A program made the translations under genes and the position numbers. From assembly GCA_016789785.1 (NCBI GenBank), contig JAEUQE010000008.1, positions 1 through 64,000 of the forward strand: a DNA stretch of 64,000 nucleotides, given 5' to 3'. Shown one piece after another: positions 9,177 to 17,489 of the stretch. The notes below the pieces were generated by a model. That model searched no databases. It was not told the origin of the DNA and saw only the letters and a list, made by a program, of their open reading frames with translations. This DNA is from Bryobacterales bacterium (GTDB lineage: Bacteria; Acidobacteriota; Terriglobia; Bryobacterales; Bryobacteraceae). Position 1 is the first letter of the stretch. The number at the start of each line of letters is the position of its first letter.

Positions 9177-9182
9177 TAAACT
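9177..9182 (+). promoter_or_regulatory. -10-like TAAACT exactly 7 nt before the oxidoreductase ATG
   Basis: TAAACT ends at 9182 and the ATG begins at 9190. Transcription would then start at or next to the start codon, and no Shine-Dalgarno sequence is visible. The -35 region (TTCCGA at 9154-9159) is weak. The same geometry recurs before two other genes in the window. Confidence 0.4.
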
Positions 9183-9189
9183 AACGCCC

Positions 9190-10368
9190 ATGAACCGTAG
9201 AACCTTCGTGACGGCGGCAGCGGCCGCCCAAAGCCGCATTGTGGGAGCGAATGAACGGCTCCGCAGTGGCATCATTGGCAGCGGTGGCCGGGGCCGGTTC
9301 CTGATGGGCCAGTTCAAGGAACTCGGCGTGGAACTCGGCGCGGTGTGCGACGTGTACGAAACCAACCTCAATCTTGGGATGAAGGAAGCATCGCCGGGCG
9401 CGAAGCCGTTCACGGACTACCGCAAGATGCTCGAAGACAAATCGCTCGACGCGGTGATTGTCGCGACACCGGATCACTGGCATGCCCAAATGGTGATTGA
9501 TGCCGTCAACGCCGGCAAGGACGTCTATGTCGAGAAGCCCTTGGCGCACAAGATCGACGAAGGCTTCGACATCATCGCCGCCGTGCGCCGCACCAAGCGC
9601 GTGGTTCAGGTCGGTACGCAGCGCCGGAGCGCCGAACTGTTCCTGGAGGGCAAGCGCATCATGGACTCCGGGCAGTTGGGCGATGTGCGTCTGGTCACAT
9701 CGCAATGGGTGAACCATCAGGCTTCACTCTCCAAAAGCAATCTCACCGGGAAGCTCGACTGGAAGGCGTGGCTCGGCAGTGCTCCCGCGCGCGACTTCGA
9801 TCCCGTGCGCCATCGCAACTGGTATTACTTCTACGACTACTCCGGCGGACTGTTGGTGGGGCAGGCGGCACACATCGTCGACTGCATCCAATGGTTCATG
9901 AACTCGAAGGAACCTCTCGCAGTCACCTGCACCGGAGGCAAAGTCAACCTGGAAGGCGCGGAGATTCCGGAAACCGCAACCATCGCCATTGAGTATCCGG
10001 AGAATTATCTGGCGACGTTCACGCTTGGCTATAAGGCCATGCGGTACGCAAGCTTCAACGACCAACTGAAGCAGTTCCACGGATCGAAGGCGCGATTCGA
10101 CGTTGGCCGCGAGTGGTATTCGCTGTATCCGGAGTCGAACGCCATCGAGATGAAGCCCTCCACGGACCGCCGTAAGCCGGGCAGTTTCAACATGGCCACG
10201 CTCCAGCACATCCGCAACTTCATGGATGCGATCCGCTCCCGCAAGGATCCCAGTGCGCCGGTGGAAGCGGGACAGGCCACCAATATCGTGCTATGCATGG
10301 CCATGGACTCGCTCCGCCAGGGGCGGCGGCTGAAGTGGAATTCTCAGGCCCGCCGCGTGGAAGGCTGA
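9190..10368 (+). CDS. Gfo/Idh/MocA-family oxidoreductase with Tat-like leader
   Basis: The ATG at 9190 was chosen because the family start pattern follows directly: a twin-arginine leader (MNRRTFVTAAAAA), then GANERLRSGIIGSGGRG, whose GxGGRG (from Gly30) is the NAD(P)-binding loop. The product has 392 residues, a usual length. EKPL with Lys116 is the conserved catalytic-region lysine, and DHWHAQM is typical of the Acidobacteria/Planctomycetes subfamily. Members oxidise or epimerise sugars, inositols and their derivatives, and those with Tat leaders are thought to act outside the cytoplasm with a tightly bound cofactor. The leader is short and its hydrophobic core is weak, so export is uncertain. 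It is monocistronic, converging on the allophanate hydrolase gene. The substrate is unknown. Confidence 0.92.
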   Translation: MNRRTFVTAAAAAQSRIVGANERLRSGIIGSGGRGRFLMGQFKELGVELGAVCDVYETNLNLGMKEASPGAKPFTDYRKMLEDKSLDAVIVATPDHWHAQMVIDAVNAGKDVYVEKPLAHKIDEGFDIIAAVRRTKRVVQVGTQRRSAELFLEGKRIMDSGQLGDVRLVTSQWVNHQASLSKSNLTGKLDWKAWLGSAPARDFDPVRHRNWYYFYDYSGGLLVGQAAHIVDCIQWFMNSKEPLAVTCTGGKVNLEGAEIPETATIAIEYPENYLATFTLGYKAMRYASFNDQLKQFHGSKARFDVGREWYSLYPESNAIEMKPSTDRRKPGSFNMATLQHIRNFMDAIRSRKDPSAPVEAGQATNIVLCMAMDSLRQGRRLKWNSQARRVEG

Positions 10369-10501
10369 CCCGTACACGCGGTGCGAAACGGCCTTACGGC
10401 GAAGTCAACTTCCCGAAGCACTGACGAACGCCTCCCCAGGACACAGGTGCTGATTCTTTTGTGACACGGGAGTTTCCCACGGCTCGCATAACGATGTGGC
10501 C

Positions 10502-12109
10502 TCAGCCCTGAGTTCGCGACGCCAGCCAGTCGCGCCATCCCCCGAACTCCGTAATGTCCTGCGAGCCTTCCACAGCCTGCGGCTCGCAGACAAATCCTTT
10601 CACCCACTCCCCTTCGCCCGTTTCCAGATTGCCGATGGCCAGGGGCGGCGGCACCTCCGCCACAAACTCCCCGAATCGCGCCTCCGGGATCGCCCACACT
10701 TCGATCTCGATCCCTTGCCCTGCAAACGAGCGATCGCGCACCAGCCCTGGTTTTGGCGGCGACGTGTTGCGCAGGGCATATAGCCGGTAGCAGGCCGCGG
10801 TCCGGCAGGTCCGCAGCAGCCGTGCTTCGCGATTGCGCAGTTGCCAGTTCAGTGGCTGTCCTTCCAAATGCGCGCCGACCACGGCTACGCGCACGCAACC
10901 CGCCGGACACACGGAAGCCGGCTTACCCTCCCACCGCCGCGACAAATCCAGTAGCCCTTCATCCTGAAACGCCCGTGCCAGAAATGTCACTCCAAACGGC
11001 AACCCGTTCGGACGAAGGCCCGCCGGTACGGCGATCGCTGACAAATCGAGTAAGTTCACGAAATTCGTGTAATAACCCAAGTTCGTGTTCAGCATCACCG
11101 GATCGGCGAGCATTTGCTCGATCGAATAAATCGTTCCCGTCGTCGGTAGAAGCAGCACATCCATCTGCTCCCAAATCCGTTCCGCCGCCGCACGCAACTT
11201 CTCCAGTGCATACTGGCTGCGGTAAGCATCCACCGCCGTATACTTCGCTCCCCCTTCGATGATCCGCCGCACCACAGGGTGCCCCACCTCCGGATGCGCC
11301 TCCAAAAACGGTCCGATGGCCGCCAGCCGCTCCGCCACCCACGGCCCCGCATACAGCAACTGCGCCGCGTCGCGAAACGGCTGGTAGTCGATCTCCACTT
11401 TCACGCCGCCCATCGACTCGCACTTTTCCGTCGCCGACTGAAACAGGAACGCCGCTTCGCCGTCTCCGAAAAACTCCAGTTGATCGAGCCGGGGCACGCC
11501 GAAACGAAACGCCCCCTGCGACCAGGGAGCGGCCCGCACTCCCTCCCGGGAATACTCGTCTTCGGCATCGTAACCGCGCGCTGCCGCAAAAGCCGCTGCC
11601 GCCGTAGCCGTGTCGCGCGCGAAGATCGACACACAATCGAGCGACCGGCATGCCGGCACCACGCCAGACATACTCAGTAATCCCCGCGACGGCTTTAGCC
11701 CGATGATGCCATTGAATGCCGCCGGCACACGGCCCGATCCCGCCGTGTCCGTCCCAAACGCAAAATCCACTTCGCCCCGGGCCACCGCCACCGCCGATCC
11801 CGAACTCGATCCGCCGCTGATGTACCGCTCATCAAACACACTCGAACAGATCCCATAGGGCGATCGGGTCCCCGATAGCCCGGTGGCGAACTGATCCAGG
11901 TTCGTCTTACCAACCAGCACGGCCCCAGCCGCTTCCACCCGGGAAACGACCGTGGCGCTCTTCGCTGGCGTATAGGCGAACTCCGGACACCCCGCGGTTG
12001 TCGGCAAGCCGGCCACGTCGATGTTATCCTTGGCCGCGAAGGTCAGCCCTCGCAGCGGCCCGTCCGCCGGCTCCCTGGGCGAATTCACTTTCGTGATCCA
12101 GACGCTCAT
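10502..12109 (-). CDS. atzF: Allophanate hydrolase
   Basis: A 535-residue protein starting at ATG 12109, which overlaps the carboxylase stop as ATGA (12106-12109). The N-terminal ~430 residues are an amidase-signature domain: Lys in TFAAKDNIDV, the serine-rich stretch GGSSSGSAVAVARG and TDTAGSGRVPAAFNGIIGLKPSRG supply the Ser-cisSer-Lys triad. The last ~110 residues (VRVAVVGAHLEGQPLN ... VEGSQDITEFGGWRDWL) match the extra C-terminal domain of AtzF-type allophanate hydrolases. The enzyme splits allophanate into two ammonium and two CO2 in the cytoplasm and completes the pathway begun by the upstream carboxylase. It is the last gene of the four-gene nitrogen operon. Confidence 0.95.
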   Translation of the reverse strand: MSVWITKVNSPREPADGPLRGLTFAAKDNIDVAGLPTTAGCPEFAYTPAKSATVVSRVEAAGAVLVGKTNLDQFATGLSGTRSPYGICSSVFDERYISGGSSSGSAVAVARGEVDFAFGTDTAGSGRVPAAFNGIIGLKPSRGLLSMSGVVPACRSLDCVSIFARDTATAAAAFAAARGYDAEDEYSREGVRAAPWSQGAFRFGVPRLDQLEFFGDGEAAFLFQSATEKCESMGGVKVEIDYQPFRDAAQLLYAGPWVAERLAAIGPFLEAHPEVGHPVVRRIIEGGAKYTAVDAYRSQYALEKLRAAAERIWEQMDVLLLPTTGTIYSIEQMLADPVMLNTNLGYYTNFVNLLDLSAIAVPAGLRPNGLPFGVTFLARAFQDEGLLDLSRRWEGKPASVCPAGCVRVAVVGAHLEGQPLNWQLRNREARLLRTCRTAACYRLYALRNTSPPKPGLVRDRSFAGQGIEIEVWAIPEARFGEFVAEVPPPLAIGNLETGEGEWVKGFVCEPQAVEGSQDITEFGGWRDWLASRTQG

Positions 12110-15100
12110 GCCGCCTCCTCTTCCGGGCGAAACACCAGCAGCGCCTGCCCGGCCATGACGAAGCCGCCCTTGCGGCATCGCAACTCCTCCACGGTACCCG
12201 CCGCCGGAGCCGTCACCACCACCTCCATCTTCATCGCCTCCAACACCACCATCTTTTGACCCGGCGTCACACGCTGCCCCGGCTCAACGGCGATGTTCCA
12301 TACACTCGCCGTCACTGGCGAAGACAATGGCTGGCACCCTTCCGGAAGCCCTGCTTCGGCCGGGGGACCATCATCCTCGTCCACTGCCTGAATAATCTCC
12401 GCCTGCCCCGCCGCGGCCCAGCGCTCCCGCTCTTCGAGAAAGGCCGCTCTTTGCTGCTTCCGGAACTCCGCCGTCTCCGACGCGATCCCCTTCAGAAAAC
12501 CGTGGTACTCCCGCAGGCTGAACGTCTGCTCCTCCATCCGCAAATGGAACCGCCCCAACGGAAAAGAGCGCCGCATTTCCAGCAATTCCTTCGCGCTGAC
12601 CGGATAAAAACGCAATTGATCGAAAAATCGCAACAGCCAGGGTGTCCCGCGCCGGAACTCGCGCGTCGCCCGGTGTGTATTCCACACCTGCACCGTCCGC
12701 CCCACAAACTGGTATCCGCCCGGCCCTTCCATCCCGTAAATACAGAGGTAGGCGCCGCCAATGCCCACCGCGTTCTCCGGCGTCCACGTCCGCGCGGGAT
12801 TGTACTTCGTGGTCACCAGCCGGTGCCGTGGATCCACGGGCGTGGCCACCGGTGCGCCCAGATACACGTCGCCAAGCCCCATCACCAAGTAGCTCGCATC
12901 GAAAAACAGCCGGTACACATCCTCCGCGGATGCCAGCCCGTTGATACGCCGGATGAATTCGATATTACTCGGACACCACGGCGCATCCGGCCGCACCGAT
13001 TGTGTATAGCGCCGGATCGCTTCCTGTGTCGCTGGATCGTCCCAGGAAAGTGGCATGTGCACAATCCGCGAAGGAACGCTGATGTCGTCCAGATCCGGAA
13101 TCGCCCGCTCCGCGGCATCCAATGCAGAGAGCAACTCCTCCCGCGAAAGCCGCCCCGAATCGTAGTGAATATGCAGGGACCGGATGCCTGGCGTCAGATC
13201 GACCAGCCCCGGAACCTGAAGTTTTTCCAATTCCGAAACAAGTGCGTGCACGCGGAACCGCAAATTCAGATCCAGCAGATTCTCGCCATACTCGAGCAGC
13301 AGGTACTTATCACCAGCCGCCCGCGCCACAACCGTCGTCGCACCTTCATTTCGCCGCAGGACAGCCGGCTCATCCCGATCGGCCGCGGGCAGCGAGGGAA
13401 GTGGGATACGCAACGTGCGCAGCGCTTCCTCGGTCGCCCGCTCCATCTCTCCGGCTTGCTCTAGAGTCAATCTGCGGAATCGAACCCGGTCGCCTGCATG
13501 CAGTTGTCCCAACTTCCAACGCTCCGCGGCCACAACCACCGCCGGACACACAAATCCGCCCAAGCTCGGACCGTCCGGACCCAGCATTACAGGCATATCG
13601 CCGGTGAAATCGATGGCGCCAACTGAATAGCCGTTGTCGTGCAGATTCGACGGATGCAGGCCCGCTTCTCCGCCATCCTTTCGCGCCCATTCCGGCTTCG
13701 GCCCTAGCAAACGCACCCCCGTGCGGTCCGAGTTGTAGTGGACCTTCCAACTCGCCGCAAACAGGGCATCCATGTCGCCTGCGGTGAAGAAGTCGGGAGC
13801 ACCATGAGGACCGTAGAGCACCCCGATTTCCCAGTCGCGTCCATACACCGGACGGTACGCCGAAGGCAACTCTTGCAAAGCCACATCTCCAGAGGCGATC
13901 CAAACGGAAAGCCGGTCCCCCGCACGCAGCGCAGACCCGGCATGTCCGCCGAACTTCCCTAAGAGAAACGTGCTCCGGCTGCCTAGATAGACCGGAACGT
14001 CAAAGCCGCCCCGAATCGCAAGATAGGCCCGCGATCCTCCCGTCGCCGCCGCTCCCAGTTTCAACACCGAGCCGGCGGCCACTTCGAACGCGCTCCACAT
14101 TGGCGCGGGCTTCCCGTCAATCGCCGCTCCCATATCTGCGCCAGTGATCGCGATCACGGCATCCCGGTGAAACCGCAGCGACGGGCCGCTGATTGCCATC
14201 TCCAGCCCCGCGGCATCCCCGGCGTTGCCCACCAACCGGTTCGCAAACCGGAAGGCCAACGCATCCATCGGACCAGATGGTGGAACACCGACCGCCCAAT
14301 ATCCCAACCTGCCGGGATAATCCTGTACCGTCGTCTGCGTACCCCCATCCAACACTTCCACCGAGCTTTCCCGGTAGCCCATCCGCGTCAGAAACGCTGT
14401 GGAGACGCCGCCCTCCTGAAATTCTTCATGCGCCGCGACCTGCCGCAAGAGTTCCAGGTTCGTCACAATCCCTCGGACCGCTGTCCCGTCGAGTGCCGAT
14501 CGCAAGGACTTGAGCGCCGCCGCCCGGTCGCGGCCCTTCACGATCACCTTCGCCACCAGCGGATCGTAAAAAGGCGTCACCGCCGTTCCCGCCTCCACCC
14601 AGGTCTCCACCCGCGTGTGGCTCGGAAATTCGAGCGCATGAATACTGCCGGCGCAGGGCTGATAATTGCGTCCCGGATCCTCGGCGTAGACGCGTACCTG
14701 AATCGAATGCCCTTCGGCGCGCACCGCCTGCGGCAACTGCAGCGAACCATGCGCCTGACGGATCATCCACTCCACCAGATCCACGCCGGTCACCTCTTCG
14801 GTGACCCCATGTTCCACTTGCAGCCGCGTATTGACTTCGAGGAAGAAGAACTCGCCCGTCACGCCATCGTAGATAAACTCCACGGTCCCGGCCGATTCAT
14901 ACTGGACTGCTTCCCCCAGCCGCACGGCCGCCGCGAACAACCGGCTCCGGATTGCCTCACTTAAACCCGGAGCCGGTGTTTCCTCCACCACCTTTTGATT
15001 GCGCCGCTGGACGGAACAATCGCGCTCTCCCAGCGGGAGCACATGCCCTCGCCCATCGCCGAAGATCTGAATCTCGATATGGCGCGCCTGTTGGACGAAG

Positions 15101-15699
15101 CGCTCCAGATAGATTCCCCCATCGCGGAAATTCGCCTCGCTGAGCCGCCTCACGGCATCATAGGAATCGAGCAGTTCGTCTGCGCTGTGGCAGATCCGCA
15201 TCCCGATTCCGCCGCCGCCCGCGGTGCTCTTCAGCATCACGGGATACCCGATCCGCTCAGCCTCCGCCAGCGCTTCCTTCGCCGAATGCAGTAATCCGCT
15301 GCCCGGCAGCAACGGCACGCCGCACCGGTCCGCCAACTCGCGTGCCGTGTGCTTCAAACCGAATGCGCGGATCTGCTCCGGCCGAGGCCCAATGAATTTC
15401 ACTCCCGCGGCGGAACAGGCCTCCGCGAATGCGGCGTTCTCGCTCAGAAATCCGTAGCCCGGGTGAATCGCCTCCGCACCGGTCCTCTTGGCCGCGCCGA
15501 GCACCTTCTCCACATCCAGATAACTCAACGCCGCTTGTGGCTCGCCCAAACACACCGCTTCATCGGCCTGGGCCACATGCAACGAATCTTCTTCGGCTTC
15601 GGAATACACCGCCACCGATGCGATTCCCATGCGCTTCAATGTGCGAATAATGCGGCACGCGATCACGCCGCGGTTGGCGATCAGGACTTTTCCAAACAT
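12106..15699 (-). CDS. Biotin-dependent urea/guanidine carboxylase
   Basis: A 1197-residue multidomain protein, the usual size. The start ATG 15699 ([11 protein letters not shown]) overlaps the preceding stop as ATGA. In order: biotin carboxylase (residues ~1-445, with STAGGGGIGMRI and LEVNTRLQVEHGVTEEVTG), an AHS2/KipA-type half (VLDGGTQTTVQDYPGRLGYWAVG and PSGPMDALAF), an AHS1/KipI-type half (SNIEFIRRINGL, YGMEGPGGYQFVGRT), then a C-terminal biotin carrier with the biotinyl lysine in LEAMKME. The enzyme uses ATP and bicarbonate to carboxylate urea to allophanate, or guanidine to carboxyguanidine. Partnership with two DUF1989 proteins favours guanidine, but I could not decide the substrate from active-site residues. 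Confidence 0.95.
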   Translation of the reverse strand: MFGKVLIANRGVIACRIIRTLKRMGIASVAVYSEAEEDSLHVAQADEAVCLGEPQAALSYLDVEKVLGAAKRTGAEAIHPGYGFLSENAAFAEACSAAGVKFIGPRPEQIRAFGLKHTARELADRCGVPLLPGSGLLHSAKEALAEAERIGYPVMLKSTAGGGGIGMRICHSADELLDSYDAVRRLSEANFRDGGIYLERFVQQARHIEIQIFGDGRGHVLPLGERDCSVQRRNQKVVEETPAPGLSEAIRSRLFAAAVRLGEAVQYESAGTVEFIYDGVTGEFFFLEVNTRLQVEHGVTEEVTGVDLVEWMIRQAHGSLQLPQAVRAEGHSIQVRVYAEDPGRNYQPCAGSIHALEFPSHTRVETWVEAGTAVTPFYDPLVAKVIVKGRDRAAALKSLRSALDGTAVRGIVTNLELLRQVAAHEEFQEGGVSTAFLTRMGYRESSVEVLDGGTQTTVQDYPGRLGYWAVGVPPSGPMDALAFRFANRLVGNAGDAAGLEMAISGPSLRFHRDAVIAITGADMGAAIDGKPAPMWSAFEVAAGSVLKLGAAATGGSRAYLAIRGGFDVPVYLGSRSTFLLGKFGGHAGSALRAGDRLSVWIASGDVALQELPSAYRPVYGRDWEIGVLYGPHGAPDFFTAGDMDALFAASWKVHYNSDRTGVRLLGPKPEWARKDGGEAGLHPSNLHDNGYSVGAIDFTGDMPVMLGPDGPSLGGFVCPAVVVAAERWKLGQLHAGDRVRFRRLTLEQAGEMERATEEALRTLRIPLPSLPAADRDEPAVLRRNEGATTVVARAAGDKYLLLEYGENLLDLNLRFRVHALVSELEKLQVPGLVDLTPGIRSLHIHYDSGRLSREELLSALDAAERAIPDLDDISVPSRIVHMPLSWDDPATQEAIRRYTQSVRPDAPWCPSNIEFIRRINGLASAEDVYRLFFDASYLVMGLGDVYLGAPVATPVDPRHRLVTTKYNPARTWTPENAVGIGGAYLCIYGMEGPGGYQFVGRTVQVWNTHRATREFRRGTPWLLRFFDQLRFYPVSAKELLEMRRSFPLGRFHLRMEEQTFSLREYHGFLKGIASETAEFRKQQRAAFLEERERWAAAGQAEIIQAVDEDDGPPAEAGLPEGCQPLSSPVTASVWNIAVEPGQRVTPGQKMVVLEAMKMEVVVTAPAAGTVEELRCRKGGFVMAGQALLVFRPEEEAA

Positions 15700-16352
15700 C
15701 AGCGCGCATCCCAAATCAGAACCTGCACCGGCGTCGGGTTGTAGGCATTGCAGGGATTGTTCAACTGAGGACAGTTACTGATCAGCACCAGCGTGTCCAT
15801 CTCCGCACGCATCTCCACGTACTTGCCCGCGTCCGACACCCCATCCTCGAACGTCAACCCGCCTTCCGCCGTCACCGGAACATTCATGAAGAAGTTGATA
15901 TTGTTCGCGATGTCCCGCTTCTCCATTCCCCGTTCCCTGGCCAGTTTCAAGAACGTGTTGCGGCAGGCGTGCATGTACCGTTTCTCGATCGCATAGCGGA
16001 CCATGTTGCTTTCCATCGCGCACGCGCCGCCCAAGGTATCGTGCCGTCCGCAGGTGTCCGCGACAATGGTCAGCAACACAGACCCTCGTTCGGTCAGGAT
16101 CTTCGAGCCCGTGGTGAGATAAATCCCCCCCTGTTCCCGAATGGTTCGTTGCGCGCTGTAACGGTCCGAAAGATCCCAGGCGTTATAGAACAACGTGTCC
16201 GCCGCCTGATTGCCGTGCAAATCCACGATCCGGAAGTATTGCCCAGCCTTCAATTCCCCACCCCACCCGTCTCCGGCTAGCACCGTCTCGCTCCTAACGG
16301 CCCGCGCCGGATCCAGTCTGCTTTCCACGATTCGCTTTGCGCTCATCATCAT
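15699..16352 (-). CDS. Urea-carboxylase-associated DUF1989 protein 2 (candidate carboxyguanidine deiminase subunit)
   Basis: A 217-residue DUF1989 protein with [53 protein letters not shown] and [11 protein letters not shown]. These are hallmarks of the second urea-carboxylase-associated family (UAAP2 type); His, Cys and Glu residues in this pattern are candidate metal or catalytic sites. Work on bacterial guanidine use assigned pairs of such proteins to a carboxyguanidine deiminase that turns carboxyguanidine into allophanate and ammonium. It lies 3 bp after its paralogue and overlaps the carboxylase by ATGA. The pathway role is inferred from family and context. Confidence 0.92.
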   Translation of the reverse strand: MMMSAKRIVESRLDPARAVRSETVLAGDGWGGELKAGQYFRIVDLHGNQAADTLFYNAWDLSDRYSAQRTIREQGGIYLTTGSKILTERGSVLLTIVADTCGRHDTLGGACAMESNMVRYAIEKRYMHACRNTFLKLARERGMEKRDIANNINFFMNVPVTAEGGLTFEDGVSDAGKYVEMRAEMDTLVLISNCPQLNNPCNAYNPTPVQVLIWDAR

Positions 16353-16355
16353 CCC

Positions 16356-17072
16356 CTACAGGAAGTAACGCTCGGTCAAAGTAAACCCCCGCCCGTTCTC
16401 GGGACGCGAGTTCCGGCAGTCATCGTCCGGCCCAGGCGGAGCCACCGTTCGAACCGTCAACTGCACCGGCTTAGGCTCATATTTCGGATTCGGGTCCAAG
16501 GGATGTGGACAGGACTGCAGCACCACGAGCGTGTTCATCTCTGACCGCAACTCCACATAATCCCCAGCCCGCGAATTCCCCGCCGCAAGAGACAACCGCC
16601 CTTCCTCGTCCACCGTGACTTTGCTGAAGAAATTCACGTTCGCCGACAGGTCCCGCTCGCTCAATCCCCACTTCGCCATTTCCGTGAGAAAACTGTCCCG
16701 CCCATTCTTCACGTACGCGTTCCGCGATGTCTGATAGCTCGACGGCCCATACCGCACCGCGACCAGTTCGGCGTCGGAACACCCGGCAATTGGATCGTGC
16801 CAGCCCACTGTGTCTTCGACGATCGAGCAAAGAATACGCCCCATGTCGGAATACAACACCGACCCCTTCGTGAGGCGTGCGATATGCTGCGCCTTCAACG
16901 TATCCGGCATGTTGTACCGCTCCGAAGAGTTCTCGAAATTGAAGAACAGCGCTCCCACATTCGCTCCCCCTTCCATGTCGGTAAGCCGCAGCGCCGTCCC
17001 ACGCTTCAATACGTGTGACCACATGGCGCCGCCTGGCAAGAATTCGGAAAAACGCACGGACTCGTCCTGCAT
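16356..17072 (-). CDS. Urea-carboxylase-associated DUF1989 protein 1 (candidate carboxyguanidine deiminase subunit)
   Basis: A 238-residue DUF1989 protein of the UAAP1 type and a distant paralogue of the next gene. Typical stretches are GGAMWSHVLKRGTALRLTDMEGGANVGALFFNF, GRILCSIVEDTVGWHDPIAGCSDAELV and SANVNFFSKVTVDEEG. It opens the operon UAAP1 - UAAP2 - carboxylase - allophanate hydrolase and probably forms the deiminase with UAAP2. A candidate ribosome site AGGGAGG lies about 12 nt before the ATG at 17072. The operon is divergent from a sodium:solute symporter, with an operator-like palindrome about 160 bp upstream of this start. Confidence 0.93.
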   Translation of the reverse strand: MQDESVRFSEFLPGGAMWSHVLKRGTALRLTDMEGGANVGALFFNFENSSERYNMPDTLKAQHIARLTKGSVLYSDMGRILCSIVEDTVGWHDPIAGCSDAELVAVRYGPSSYQTSRNAYVKNGRDSFLTEMAKWGLSERDLSANVNFFSKVTVDEEGRLSLAAGNSRAGDYVELRSEMNTLVVLQSCPHPLDPNPKYEPKPVQLTVRTVAPPGPDDDCRNSRPENGRGFTLTERYFL

Positions 17073-17235
17073 GGACGGAGAACCTCCCTATGTCGGAAAA
17101 GCGAACCGTTCTGGTTGGGATCGAATGGACTCTTCGGTTAGAAACGCGGAGGGCCGCAGCAGACATCCATCGCCGTCATGCGAAGGAAGACGTGAAGGGC
17201 CACGCAGGCTCGAATCCGTATGCATCCGGCGCTCC

Positions 17236-17264
17236 GTGGCATGCTCTCACTATGCCACATGCCA
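17236..17264. promoter_or_regulatory. Operator-like palindrome GTGGCAT-N9-ATGCCAC with a third half-site
   Basis: GTGGCAT (17236-17242) and ATGCCAC (17252-17258) are perfect inverted 7-mers with centres about 16 bp apart, fitting a dimeric helix-turn-helix regulator. A further CATGCCA (17258-17264) pairs with TGGCATG (17237-17243), giving overlapping half-sites. It lies between the divergent operons, about 95 bp before the candidate symporter -10 and 160 bp before the DUF1989 gene. No regulator gene is adjacent. Confidence 0.45.
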
Positions 17265-17356
17265 TTCCGTGAAAGCCATGAAATTCGTTCCGCATAACAA
17301 CAAAAACAATTGATGGAAGCCATAAGCGTTTTCTGCTGTTCAGATCCATACCCTTT

Positions 17357-17425
17357 GCTACAATTGAGAGCCTGAGCCGTCTGGCTCCCTGTGAGATCCT
17401 TCCCGCCTTGTCTCGGGGTATTTTT
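17357..17425 (+). promoter_or_regulatory. Symporter promoter and attenuator-like leader
   Basis: TGC followed by TACAAT (17359-17364) is an extended -10 box; the -35 is weak. Transcription from about 17371 would give a ~120-nt leader. In it GAGCC-GTCT-GGCTC (17374-17387) forms a tight hairpin. Downstream, CCC (17387-17389) and GAGA (17393-17396) can pair with TCTCGGG (17411-17417) across a 14-nt loop, followed by TATTTTT (17419-17425), which looks like an intrinsic terminator. The two hairpins share one base, so they are close to mutually exclusive. No known riboswitch consensus was recognised. Confidence 0.4.
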
Positions 17426-17489
17426 CCAAGTCAGAAAATCGCACATTCCATTTCCAGGCGCCACCGTTCGCCGCCAGAGGAGTCTTTGC

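Larger units (their letters stand above)
17073..17489. other. 417-bp divergent intergenic region of the nitrogen cluster
   Basis: No convincing gene is present. The region holds the palindrome at 17236-17264, an extended -10 promoter at 17357-17364 reading toward the symporter, and a structured ~120-nt leader. I searched both strands by eye for the ykkC (guanidine-I) consensus and for mini-ykkC-type loops and found neither. No sigma-54 TGGC-N-TTGC pattern was seen. Confidence 0.6.

Noticed and set aside
17073..17489. Possible ykkC (guanidine-I) riboswitch upstream of the DUF1989 operon or symporter
   Set aside because: The conserved blocks (GGGTTCCG, CCGAGAG, CGGAGGGA and the AAAAGCCCGG stretch) were not found on either strand, so only generic hairpins are reported.
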